Both the position numbers and the translations under genes were made by a program. Below are positions 6,510 through 13,802 of a DNA stretch of 20,754 bases, in pieces. The stretch comes from a virus: the IMG/VR virus record IMGVR_UViG_3300013137_000129, positions 1-20,754 of that record, one strand, 5' to 3'. A model generated the notes under the pieces. It saw nothing but the letters and a program-made list of their open reading frames with translations. It was not told the DNA's origin and searched no databases. The stretch's first letter is position 1. Each line of letters begins with the position of its first letter.

Positions 6510-7475
6510 ATGCCAGGTATTGATTATTCAGGATCGAGGGCTACGCCTAGATTGGATCTTGGGGCGGCAGTCATGGAGTTCATGCAGCAGGATAGCGATT
6601 ATATCGGGACGAAAGTTTTCCCGGTATTTCCTACCAAAGTAAAAAAGGCCACTTTCCCGGCAATCACCCGCGAAACAATCGCACAGACGGGTGATACCAA
6701 GAGGTCAGCAAGAAGCAATTACAACCGCGGAAGCTTCGGGGCAAAGGATAAAACCTATTCCTGCGAAGAGAACGGATGGGAAAGCCCGGTTGACGATTCC
6801 GAAAGAAATATGTATGCCAGCGATTTCGATGCCGATTTGACGGCCACAAAGATCGCCCTTGGCGTAGTGTTAAGGAATCAGGAAAAAAGGATCGCGGACA
6901 AACTTTTCAGCACTAGCACATTCACCGGAGCAGCTCTGTATACCGACATTTCCGGCAGCGCTCCTTGGGCCACGGTAACCTCTAAAGTTATCGCAGCCGT
7001 CCGCGCAGCAAAGCAGAAAGTGCGCGCAAATTGCGGTCTATTGCCGAACGCAATCGTCATGAGTGCAACGAATAGAGATCGGCTTATTGCTTTGGATGAG
7101 GTGAAAGATGCCATTAAGTATACATCCAGAACAACCGAGCAGGAATTGATCAACGCTTTGGCTGATCTTTTAGGCGTGAAATACGTTCTTGTCGGCAATG
7201 CCATCAAGAACAGTGCCAAAGAAGGACAGGCATTCTCCAGCGCCGATATTTGGTCAGCGACTTATGTTTCTCTGGCCGTGGTCGCGGAAAATGCGCTTGA
7301 TCTTTCTCAACCGTCAGTTGGCCGTACATTCCTTTGGACCCAGGATTGCCCGGACAACGCGTTTGTTGAACAGTATCGCGATGAGGATATCAGAAGTGAC
7401 ATCTTCCGCGTACGTCAGCACACGGATGAGAACCTGGTGGATGCATATTTCGCGCATCTACTGAAAGTAGCGTAA
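6510..7475 (+). CDS. Major capsid protein, lambda gpE-like (HK97 fold)
   Basis: A 321-residue protein (lambda E has 341) at the expected place after the decoration gene. The N-terminal segment (YIGTKVFPVFPTKVKKATFPAI) matches the start of E-type capsid proteins. A middle helical region (DLTATKIALGVVLRNQEKRIADKLFS) fits the long spine helix, and LPNAIVMSATNRDRLIALDEVKDAIKY fits the A-domain region of this family. No separate delta domain is evident, in agreement with a separate scaffold. It probably forms the icosahedral shell with the decoration protein. SD AAGGAGG is seven bases before ATG. A stable hairpin follows at 7495-7520. Confidence 0.88.
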   Translation: MPGIDYSGSRATPRLDLGAAVMEFMQQDSDYIGTKVFPVFPTKVKKATFPAITRETIAQTGDTKRSARSNYNRGSFGAKDKTYSCEENGWESPVDDSERNMYASDFDADLTATKIALGVVLRNQEKRIADKLFSTSTFTGAALYTDISGSAPWATVTSKVIAAVRAAKQKVRANCGLLPNAIVMSATNRDRLIALDEVKDAIKYTSRTTEQELINALADLLGVKYVLVGNAIKNSAKEGQAFSSADIWSATYVSLAVVAENALDLSQPSVGRTFLWTQDCPDNAFVEQYRDEDIRSDIFRVRQHTDENLVDAYFAHLLKVA

Positions 7476-7494
7476 CCGTAAGTAAAAGTCCATT

Positions 7495-7520
7495 GCCTCG
7501 GGGAAGAAATTCCCCGGGGC
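7495..7520 (+). terminator. GC-rich hairpin after the capsid gene
   Basis: GCCTCGGGGAA (7495-7505) pairs with TTCCCCGGGGC (7510-7520) over all 11 positions with one G-T pair, closed by the loop GAAA. GTGGTTTTTA follows, a modest T tract. It can act as a partial terminator or as a 3' stabiliser of the capsid mRNA. Downstream genes lack another clear promoter, so complete termination is unlikely. Confidence 0.65.
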
Positions 7521-7534
7521 GTGGTTTTTAAGCC

Positions 7535-7882
7535 ATGACTTTTAAGACACAAATGGCCGCAGATGCGGCAAATGCAATTTTAAACGGCGATGAGTTTGCT
7601 GAAGCGATAACCTACACCAGTAAGGGCGGTACCGCTAAATCTATTAAGGCTATCGTTGAACGCAAGAGAATTTCGCCGGCAAGTGAAGACACAGGCCGCA
7701 CACTTATAGATCAAGTTGAGATCTTTATCGCTAATGACGCTACTTATGGCGTGACATCGATAAACAAGGGCGGAGATACGGTCTCCTTGCCGGAACGTAT
7801 TGGCGGTTCAAATATAACATGGAGCGTAACTGATATTTTAGGCCAGGACGCGGGAATCTGGCATTTATTGATTACGAAATAA
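7535..7882 (+). CDS. Head-tail connector, lambda gpFII-like
   Basis: A 115-residue protein (lambda FII has 117) directly after the capsid gene. The N-terminal helix DAANAILNGDEFAEAITY and following beta strands (AKSIKAIVERKR, TLIDQVEIFIAND, NITWSVTDILGQDAGIWHLLI) match FII-type connectors, which form the ring joining the W-sealed portal to the tail terminator. No FI-like gene is present between capsid and this gene. No good SD is seen at the ATG at 7535. It is only 14 nt after the hairpin and may depend on it. Its stop lies 1 nt before the next start. Confidence 0.72.
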   Translation: MTFKTQMAADAANAILNGDEFAEAITYTSKGGTAKSIKAIVERKRISPASEDTGRTLIDQVEIFIANDATYGVTSINKGGDTVSLPERIGGSNITWSVTDILGQDAGIWHLLITK

Positions 7883-7883
7883 T

Positions 7884-8495
7884 ATGTCCGAGTTAACGGC
7901 TGAAATAAATACGAACAATTTAGAAAAAGCCTTGAGGCTATTCCCAAAGGAATTGAAATATAATATTGCCGATGGGATGGATCATATTAGCCGTAAATTC
8001 TTAAATACGTTTCGTAAATCACGGTTACAAGGTCCCCCGGGAGTACGTTCAGGATCCCATGGTATATTTGGCTATTTTCACCGGGCAAGTTTAGTATCGC
8101 AGGACATTGAGGGCATGGGAATGGAAATTTTTACCGATTCAAAGATCGCCCGGATCCATGAAACCGGCGCCACAATCACTAACCCTGGTGGAGGTAAGAT
8201 CGCCGTACCTTTGTCCCGAAGAACGGAAATGTTCCAGGCCGATGGAAGGTTAAAGCAGAAATTTCGCCGTCCGCAGTCAATAAACAGTGTTAAGAAGATC
8301 TCTTTGAATGGTAAGGGATATCTGGCAAAGATCGCAAAAAAGGCCAGGACAATAACGCCTATGTATATCTTAAAAAACAAAGTTAAAATCAAACCGCGCC
8401 TCGGTTTTATTCAAACGTGGGACGATATGCAGAATGTAAGAATTGAGATATTAAATAAATCGATTAAGGATACGCTGGAGAAAACATTTCTATGA
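7884..8495 (+). CDS. Minor tail / tail completion protein, gpZ-like
   Basis: A 203-residue basic protein (lambda Z has 192). The stretch ARIHETGATITNPGGGKIAVPL (about residues 89-110) is the family mark of Z / HK97 gp10-type tail completion proteins, where IHEtGaxI is followed by a segment ending in LAIPL. These act at the head-proximal end of the tail and are needed to make joined particles infectious. Location between FII-like and U-like genes agrees. The ATG lies 2 nt after the previous stop, suggesting coupled translation, and its own stop overlaps the next start by ATGA. Confidence 0.75.
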   Translation: MSELTAEINTNNLEKALRLFPKELKYNIADGMDHISRKFLNTFRKSRLQGPPGVRSGSHGIFGYFHRASLVSQDIEGMGMEIFTDSKIARIHETGATITNPGGGKIAVPLSRRTEMFQADGRLKQKFRRPQSINSVKKISLNGKGYLAKIAKKARTITPMYILKNKVKIKPRLGFIQTWDDMQNVRIEILNKSIKDTLEKTFL

Positions 8496-8956
8496 GCACG
8501 TCTTTGCGCGAATATATTTTAGCAAATCTTAAAACTACTCTTGAAGGCATAACGGTTGTCGGAGGATATAACAACACCATTTTAAGTGTTCAGCGTTGGA
8601 ATCAAAAAGGCAATCCGTTGCAGGCAGTGCCATGCATCGTGATTAATTCTGGATTAGAGGAAAAGAAACCGGAGCCTAACCCCCAGGCAACATGCAAATT
8701 CTCGGTATATCTCGATGTCTGGATGAGGCAAGACGATGACGCCACAGATCCATCGGATAAGGTTTTGGCCAGTCTCTTGGCTGATGTGGAAAAAGTCTTA
8801 ATGGTAGATCCTACGCGCGGAGGATATGCCGAAGATACAAACATAATAAATAATACGCCTTTTGAGACCGTTGATGGTCAACCAAGTTTTGGCATTATTG
8901 TTGAACTCGAAATCATTTATAAGCATAAATTAACCGACCCAACGGTCTATGTATAG
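8492..8956 (+). CDS. Tail terminator protein, gpU-like
   Basis: A 154-residue protein (lambda U has 131). The opening helix MSTSLREYILANLKTTLEGI, the strand VPCIVINSGLEEKK and the central FSVYLDVWMRQD strand, a helix DKVLASLLADVEKVLM and the final IIVELEIIYKHK strand agree with the U-type fold. U proteins stop tail-tube growth by forming a hexameric ring and then contact the FII-like connector. The ATG overlaps the Z-like stop (ATGA). After its stop comes copy 2 of the CACGTG repeat. Confidence 0.72.
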   Translation: MSTSLREYILANLKTTLEGITVVGGYNNTILSVQRWNQKGNPLQAVPCIVINSGLEEKKPEPNPQATCKFSVYLDVWMRQDDDATDPSDKVLASLLADVEKVLMVDPTRGGYAEDTNIINNTPFETVDGQPSFGIIVELEIIYKHKLTDPTVYV

Positions 8957-8957
8957 A

Positions 8958-8982
8958 TTAATTCACGTGAAATAAATTAACC
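8958..8982 (+). repeat. Start-associated repeat, copy 2
   Basis: Identical over 25 bases to 5662-5686. It begins 2 nt after the U-like stop and ends just before the AAGGAGG of the tail-tube gene. The same palindromic core TTCACGTGAA is found at 8962-8971. Confidence 0.9.
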
Positions 8983-8997
8983 ACAAGGAGGCTTACG

Positions 8998-10137
8998 ATG
9001 TTAATCAGAAAGAGGCAATTGGCGGCAAAGGTTGAAGCGGCAGAGGGAACAGCGGAAACGTTGGCCGCGGCCGATGCTAAATTATTGGTTTATTCTCCCA
9101 AGGTGACGCACGATGTGGAGTTTTTTACCCGTAATCCGGTAAGATCTTCGTTCTCTGGCATGGGCAAGGTCGCTGGCAGAAGGCCCGCGGGCTTAACCTT
9201 TAGCATGGAATTGAGAGGATCCGGGACCAAAACAACCGATGCCGAATGGGTAAAGTTATTAAAAGCATGCGGCTTTGAGTCCAATGTCCTTAAATCTAAC
9301 GCCATTGGCGCTATTACCAGCGGTCCTTTTCAACATGGCGAGACCATCACCGGCGGCACTTCCAGCGGCAAGGGTCGCGTTATTATTAACACAGCAACCG
9401 GCGCTACAAAAGTTTATTATGTCGTGATCAGCGGAACCATACAATCCGGCGAGGTCATCACTGGCGGCACTTCTGGAGCATCAGCAACCACTTCCGGAGC
9501 TGCCGTTACCGAAGGCCAGGAATATAGGCCCATAAGCACCACTGTTTCATCTTTGACCATGGGGTGCTATGAAGATGGCGTGCTTAAACTCATAAAAGGC
9601 GCCCGCGGCAGCGTAAAGTTCAATTTCAAGAGTGGCCAGCCGGTAATGCTCGATTTTACATTCCAAGGTGTAGAGGCTGGCATCACGGATGTCGCATTAC
9701 TGTCTGGGATCACCCATGAAACCACTAAACCCCCAGCATTGTTATCAGCTGCTTTGGCGCTGGATACTTATGCCGCGCGCATTGGGGAAATGAATATCGA
9801 TGTCAATAATACATTGTCCAGCCGGGATGATATTAATGATCCCCGGGGCCTGTTGTCGTTCCAGATTACAGACCGGAATATTTCCGGCAGTCTGAATCCG
9901 GAAATGGTGACAGTGGCGGCGTATGATTTCTATTCGAAGTTTGTCGGGAATACTGAAATCGCAATTGCGATTAGTTTAGGCGCCACAACCGGCAATATGT
10001 TCAAGTTCTTTGCTCCAAAAATGCAGTTAACCAAGGTAGATGATGAGGACAGGGATGGCATGCAGCTGGCCAAATGCTCATTTGATTTAAACGGAAGCGT
10101 AAACGGGGATGATGAGTTCAGCTTTATTCAACTTTAA
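8998..10137 (+). CDS. Major tail (tube) protein with an inserted repeat domain
   Basis: A 379-residue protein at the place of lambda V. The first 100 residues (LIRKRQLAAKVEAAEGTAET, then SFSGMGKVAGRRPAGLTFSMEL) and the region after 200 (MGCYEDGVLKLIKGARGSVKF, VMLDFTFQGV) are like tail tubes of lambda-type siphophages that stack as rings around the tape measure. An insertion (about 105-170) carries two similar units: GETITGGTSSGKG near residue 114 and GEVITGGTSGASA near 151, 37 codons apart. Such small beta-rich repeats are often surface-exposed on virions. SD AAGGAGG with the CACGTG repeat before it suggests a strong, separately controlled start. The tube assignment is sound; the insert's job is not known. 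Confidence 0.82.
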   Translation: MLIRKRQLAAKVEAAEGTAETLAAADAKLLVYSPKVTHDVEFFTRNPVRSSFSGMGKVAGRRPAGLTFSMELRGSGTKTTDAEWVKLLKACGFESNVLKSNAIGAITSGPFQHGETITGGTSSGKGRVIINTATGATKVYYVVISGTIQSGEVITGGTSGASATTSGAAVTEGQEYRPISTTVSSLTMGCYEDGVLKLIKGARGSVKFNFKSGQPVMLDFTFQGVEAGITDVALLSGITHETTKPPALLSAALALDTYAARIGEMNIDVNNTLSSRDDINDPRGLLSFQITDRNISGSLNPEMVTVAAYDFYSKFVGNTEIAIAISLGATTGNMFKFFAPKMQLTKVDDEDRDGMQLAKCSFDLNGSVNGDDEFSFIQL

Positions 10138-10154
10138 TTAGAGGAGGTAGAGAG

Positions 10155-10580
10155 ATGTTAACAGGAATAAACATTTATGAGGCAAAGCCGTACGTATCAA
10201 AATATGATCCGGATAAAGCGAACCCCACAACGTTTCATATAGGGTCATTAGATCCTTTTTTGAGATCGTATGTTGAGGATCAGACCACATCGTTAAAAAT
10301 CAGTTCGAAGAACCCGAATGATCAGGCCGAAGCGAATATCTTGATCAGCAAGAAGAACCTTTTAGCGGTTAAATTCGGGATTCGAGATATTGAGAATTTC
10401 GGAGATCCCCAGACAAAGAAGCCGGTAAAATTCGAATCAATCAGCACGTCAATCAACGGGAAGAATTATCCGGCTGTTTCTGATGAAATAATCAAGATGT
10501 TTCCAAAAGAGTTAATCGATGAATTAGCGGAGGTCGTCCTGTCGGCCAATAAGTTGACCGAGGAAGAAGCAAAAAACTGA
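10155..10580 (+). CDS. Tail assembly chaperone, gpG-like
   Basis: A 141-residue protein between tail tube and tape measure, the place of lambda G. It is soluble, moderately acidic at the end (TEEEAKN) and has the beta-helical pattern of tail chaperones. These proteins coat the tape measure before tube polymerisation. SD GAGGAGGT precedes the ATG. The last codons contain the -1 slippery heptamer A AAA AAC directly followed by TGA, so a share of ribosomes should continue into the next frame. The neighbouring position, the slip signal and the next frame make the call far more secure than the sequence alone. Confidence 0.82.
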   Translation: MLTGINIYEAKPYVSKYDPDKANPTTFHIGSLDPFLRSYVEDQTTSLKISSKNPNDQAEANILISKKNLLAVKFGIRDIENFGDPQTKKPVKFESISTSINGKNYPAVSDEIIKMFPKELIDELAEVVLSANKLTEEEAKN

Positions 10581-10619
10581 TCATGGCAGTTCAGGTCATG
10601 GATGCTGGCCTGGATTGCC
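10571..10619 (+). other. Programmed -1 ribosomal frameshift signal
   Basis: The heptamer AAAAAAC (10571-10577) is phased as A AAA AAC in the gpG frame, followed at once by TGA (10578-10580). Seven bases later starts an 11-bp stem: GGCAGTTCAGG (10585-10595) pairs with CCTGGATTGCC (10609-10619) with two G-T pairs and a 13-nt loop. Slippery site, stop, spacer and stem all fit the known layout for tail-chaperone frameshifting. A purine-rich GAGGAAG tract before the heptamer could act as an internal SD-like stimulator. Confidence 0.88.
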
Positions 10620-10909
10620 GAAAATGCACCGACGACGATAAGATCGAACGTGGGTGCAATACAGATTCACCGATTCCCGGCTATTGGAAATTCGATGATT
10701 TTGAGACGAACAGATGCCCGGCTAAACAGATAACAAGAAAGAGCATTAAGTTGCTCGAAGCTTTTTTATATTATAAGCAGGGATATTTACCTAATGCCGG
10801 TGGATGGATGGATCAACCGGCAAAATTATTTGAGGCGTTTGAAGTAGTTGAAGCGGAATTGGACAAGATAAGAGATAGGAAGGAGAAAGAAGGCAATGCC
10901 CACAAATAG
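10577..10909 (+). CDS. T part of the G-T tail assembly chaperone (frameshift product)
   Basis: After the slip the frame reads CTG ATC ATG GCA and continues to TAG 10907-10909. The fusion would have 251 residues: 141 from G, then L and I, then 108 from this frame. The T segment holds a cysteine cluster, DCRKC near its start, then RGC and NRCP, which could bind a metal. It also contains a conserved-looking QGYLPNAGGWMDQPAKLFEAF segment. T domains recruit soluble tube subunits to the tape measure. No SD of its own is seen before ATG 10583, which fits production only by frameshift. Its stop overlaps the tape-measure start by 14 nt. Confidence 0.82.
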   Translation: MIMAVQVMDAGLDCRKCTDDDKIERGCNTDSPIPGYWKFDDFETNRCPAKQITRKSIKLLEAFLYYKQGYLPNAGGWMDQPAKLFEAFEVVEAELDKIRDRKEKEGNAHK

Positions 10910-12422
10910 AGAATTAGAAATAATCATGAAGCTTAAGGATGAGATTTCTAAAAAACTCCAGGGGGTTGAGGGCGGCCTTCGTAGATTCGCCAATTCTGCC
11001 CGGGAACTGGGCCAGACCCTAAGATCTACCGGAAAAGAGATCTCCCAGATGGGGAGTGCTTTAACTATGCTGGGTGCCAGCATAACCGGACCCATGATGC
11101 TTGCCTTTAACAACGCCGCGCAGTATTCTTCCGCGGTATCTTACCAAATTGAGCGCGCGAAGGGTGCCACGCTTCAATTTCAGATATCAATAGCTAATGC
11201 ATTGGTCCCGATAATGGAGAAATTTACCAATATCCTTGGCAATTTGTTGAATGCCTGGAACAGTCTTAGCCCAGCGACTCAACAGCAGATCGTTCAGGGG
11301 GCCTTTATGGTAGGTACTTTCTTGACGCTCGGCGGAGGCGCTGTTTGGCTTATTGGTAAATTAACGACTCTTACCGGAACTGTCATTAACCTGGGAGGTA
11401 AATTTTTAAGCCTCATGCTCGCCAATATTCCCTTGACTATAATTATCGCTTCCGTGGTCATTCTTATAGCCTTAATGTTTAAATTCAAAGGCGTTGCGGA
11501 TACCGTTATGAGCACGCTGGAAGTATTATTTTTATTCTTTATGAATGGACTCGAGGCTATCAGATTAGTTTTTTCCCGCGTCATTGCATTTATCTTGGGA
11601 GGATTTGAAAAATTATATACATTACTCGGGAAGATCCCGGGACCTATAGGAAAAATGTATCAATCTATAGCCGAGGGAATGAAGAAAGCCCGGGAGGAAT
11701 TGGATAAGTTCGGAGATGGAGCTTTACCGCACCTTGAGAAGAATACCCAGAAAATAGGCCAAATCTTTCAAACCGGCGAGGGCGATTGGTCCCGCGGATT
11801 CGATAATTTAAAAAACGGCATCGCCGGAACATTCGATTGGCTTGGTAAGCTGGGAGATAAGTTTACCGACATAAAGACAACCATATACGATTGGAGCATG
11901 GCGGTAAAAGACATAATCCAGAATCTTGCTCAAGGTTTAGAAAATACCATGTCTGATCTATTCTTTGACATTGTTACCAGCAAATTTGACGATTTGGGTA
12001 AGGTCATTTCTGATTTTGGCAACCAGATGCTTAAGATGATCATCCAGGTATTAATGAAGATGTTGCTGATAAATACCATCGGTAACATAGGATTAGGTAA
12101 ATTCGGTAAACTCGCGCAATACTTCCATGAAGGTGGCATCATCCGGGCTCACAGCGGTCTTGCTGTTGATGAGGTGCCTATTATCGCCCAAACCGGCGAA
12201 GGGGTCCTTTCCCGGAAGGGTATGTCTGCCTTGGGCCGGAATAACTTTGATCGGCTTAATAGAGGTGATTCACTTGGCGGAGACGTAACAAACCAGCCAA
12301 TTGTTGTGATACAGGCTTGGGATGTCCGCGATATACAGAGAAATTCAAAAGCTATTGAAGGAGTAATTTCCAACGCTTTGGACAGGCGGAGTCCGTCAAT
12401 GCAGAAATTTCGCCGTAAATAG
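10896..12422 (+). CDS. Tape measure protein, gpH-like
   Basis: A 508-residue protein, short for the family (lambda H has 853), so the tail should also be short. The N-terminal helical segment (LKDEISKKLQGVEGGLRRFANS) is followed by hydrophobic stretches, for example GAFMVGTFLTLGGGAVWLIG (about 134-153) and ANIPLTIIIASVVILIALMF (about 177-196), able to cross the inner membrane during DNA ejection. The middle is helical. The end has the signature AHSG...VDEVPIIAQTGEGVLS (about 419-437), as in lambda-type tape measures. SD AAGGAG is found before the ATG but within the T frame. Confidence 0.9.
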   Translation: MPTNRELEIIMKLKDEISKKLQGVEGGLRRFANSARELGQTLRSTGKEISQMGSALTMLGASITGPMMLAFNNAAQYSSAVSYQIERAKGATLQFQISIANALVPIMEKFTNILGNLLNAWNSLSPATQQQIVQGAFMVGTFLTLGGGAVWLIGKLTTLTGTVINLGGKFLSLMLANIPLTIIIASVVILIALMFKFKGVADTVMSTLEVLFLFFMNGLEAIRLVFSRVIAFILGGFEKLYTLLGKIPGPIGKMYQSIAEGMKKAREELDKFGDGALPHLEKNTQKIGQIFQTGEGDWSRGFDNLKNGIAGTFDWLGKLGDKFTDIKTTIYDWSMAVKDIIQNLAQGLENTMSDLFFDIVTSKFDDLGKVISDFGNQMLKMIIQVLMKMLLINTIGNIGLGKFGKLAQYFHEGGIIRAHSGLAVDEVPIIAQTGEGVLSRKGMSALGRNNFDRLNRGDSLGGDVTNQPIVVIQAWDVRDIQRNSKAIEGVISNALDRRSPSMQKFRRK

Positions 12423-12430
12423 GAGCTAAG

Positions 12431-12769
12431 ATGTCAGAGTTCTCATACAATTGCGATTTCCCGGTAGAAGAAACAGTAATGCAGAAGACCGTAGTGTCTG
12501 AATTCGAAAATGGTTTTGAGCAACGCCGGCAAAAGTGGGCCAATCCTTTAAGATCATTCAATTTGGTATTCTCTTGCAGGACAAAAACAGAGATGGAGAA
12601 TGTTCGTAATTTTTTCACAACTAAAAAAGGCGCGCTGACTTCTTTTACCTGGACTAATCCGAACGACAGCGTTGAATACACGGTGCGGTTTAAAGAAGAC
12701 AGCTTTAAATACCAGCAGATTTCATATCGAATTTATGATTTTGAGCTGGAATTAATCCAAGTGAAATGA
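12431..12769 (+). CDS. Minor tail protein, gpM-like
   Basis: A 112-residue protein (lambda M has 109) directly after the tape measure. It is beta-rich: FSYNCDFPVEETVMQKTVVSE, RSFNLVFSCRTKTEMENVRNF and LTSFTWTNPNDSVEYTVRF. The pattern with a strand, one helix (TEMENVRNFFTTKKG) and FTWTNP is typical of gpM/Dit-like proteins which form the platform at the tail tip. It ends with an ATGA overlap into the L-like gene. A weak SD (AGGAG at 12421-12425) lies before the ATG. Confidence 0.82.
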   Translation: MSEFSYNCDFPVEETVMQKTVVSEFENGFEQRRQKWANPLRSFNLVFSCRTKTEMENVRNFFTTKKGALTSFTWTNPNDSVEYTVRFKEDSFKYQQISYRIYDFELELIQVK

Positions 12770-13386
12770 TTACTATCAATACTACCACTAAGAGTCAAAA
12801 GAACGCTTCAACGAATAAGCCGATATATCTTTATACCATTTTCGACTACGATGGGGTTGGCTCTAATCTTTATTTCGCGGGTTACGATACGGATATCATC
12901 TATAACGGAATAACCTATACCAGATTCCCTATAACTCATGAAAGTATTGGAGAGAATTCCCAGGGCGAAATCGAAGGGGTAAAGATATCGGTATCAAACG
13001 TTAGTCAAGCTATACAGACTTATCTTGAGCTTTATGATTGGAGGAAAAAGAAGGTTACCATTCGTATGGTATGGGCAGATCAGCTTGCCGACACGGATGC
13101 GTATATAGATTTTACCTATTTTATCGATAATTACATAGCAAACGAGAAGGTTGCGGAATTCAATCTTTTACCTAAGACCGATGTCCTGGACGTCAATGTG
13201 CCGGCCCGGGTATATTCGCGCAATTATTGTTCGTGGAAGTTTAAATCAACCGAATGCGGATATTCCGGTGCCACGACAACTTGCAATAAGACTAAGGCAG
13301 CATGTAAAGCCATGGCCGGAGGATCTAACTATCTACGTTTTGGGGCCTTTCCAAGTATTCCTACAAGACGTATATATGTGGGGTAA
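12766..13386 (+). CDS. Minor tail protein, gpL-like, with Fe-S cysteine set
   Basis: A 206-residue protein (lambda L has 232). Four cysteines at C155, C164, C173 and C180 in the NYCSWKFK...ECGY...CNKT...AC arrangement, followed by RFGAFPSIP (191-199), are the mark of L-type tail proteins. Lambda L is known to bind a [4Fe-4S] cluster through its C-terminal cysteines. The same is inferred here. The protein sits in the tip complex between M and the J-like fibre and probably forms part of the membrane-contacting hub. Its start overlaps the M-like stop (ATGA) and the next gene begins 2 nt after its own stop. Confidence 0.88.
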   Translation: MITINTTTKSQKNASTNKPIYLYTIFDYDGVGSNLYFAGYDTDIIYNGITYTRFPITHESIGENSQGEIEGVKISVSNVSQAIQTYLELYDWRKKKVTIRMVWADQLADTDAYIDFTYFIDNYIANEKVAEFNLLPKTDVLDVNVPARVYSRNYCSWKFKSTECGYSGATTTCNKTKAACKAMAGGSNYLRFGAFPSIPTRRIYVG

Positions 13387-13388
13387 TT

Positions 13389-13802
13389 ATGTTGACTCAA
13401 GTAGATGAAAAAACCGTAATTGACAAGTATCTTGGTACCCCTTATTTGCATGGAGGTAGAACCTTAGATGGACTGGATTGCTGGGGGCTTATCAAGCTGG
13501 TATACGCGGACAGAAGCATAAAGCTTTGGGATATTGACGAGGTTTACGCAAAAGACTGGTCCCGGAAAAATAAAAACCTATTCATTGAAAACTACTGGAG
13601 AGATTGGGAGAGGGTTATTAATCCGGGATTGTTTGATGTTGTGCTTTTTAAAAATAACCACGGGATAACTAATCATGCCGGAATAATCTTAAATGAAGAA
13701 ATGTTTTTGCATTGTCGGAGAGGCGGTACGGTAGTGAGTAAATTATATGATTGGGAAGATAAGATAGAGGGATTTTACCGACATAAAGGACAAAATGGTT
13801 AA
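13389..13802 (+). CDS. NlpC/P60-type tail peptidase, gpK-like
   Basis: A 137-residue NlpC/P60 domain. The catalytic triad is visible: C31 in LDCWGL, H96 in NHAGI and H108 in FLHC. Such proteins cut peptide cross-links in peptidoglycan and help the tail or ejection apparatus through the cell wall. Lambda K has an N-terminal JAMM peptidase as well; that domain is missing here, so only the cysteine-peptidase half is kept. The gene lies at the usual place between L and I/J and overlaps the large fibre gene by 8 nt (ATGGTTAA). Confidence 0.9.
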   Translation: MLTQVDEKTVIDKYLGTPYLHGGRTLDGLDCWGLIKLVYADRSIKLWDIDEVYAKDWSRKNKNLFIENYWRDWERVINPGLFDVVLFKNNHGITNHAGIILNEEMFLHCRRGGTVVSKLYDWEDKIEGFYRHKGQNG

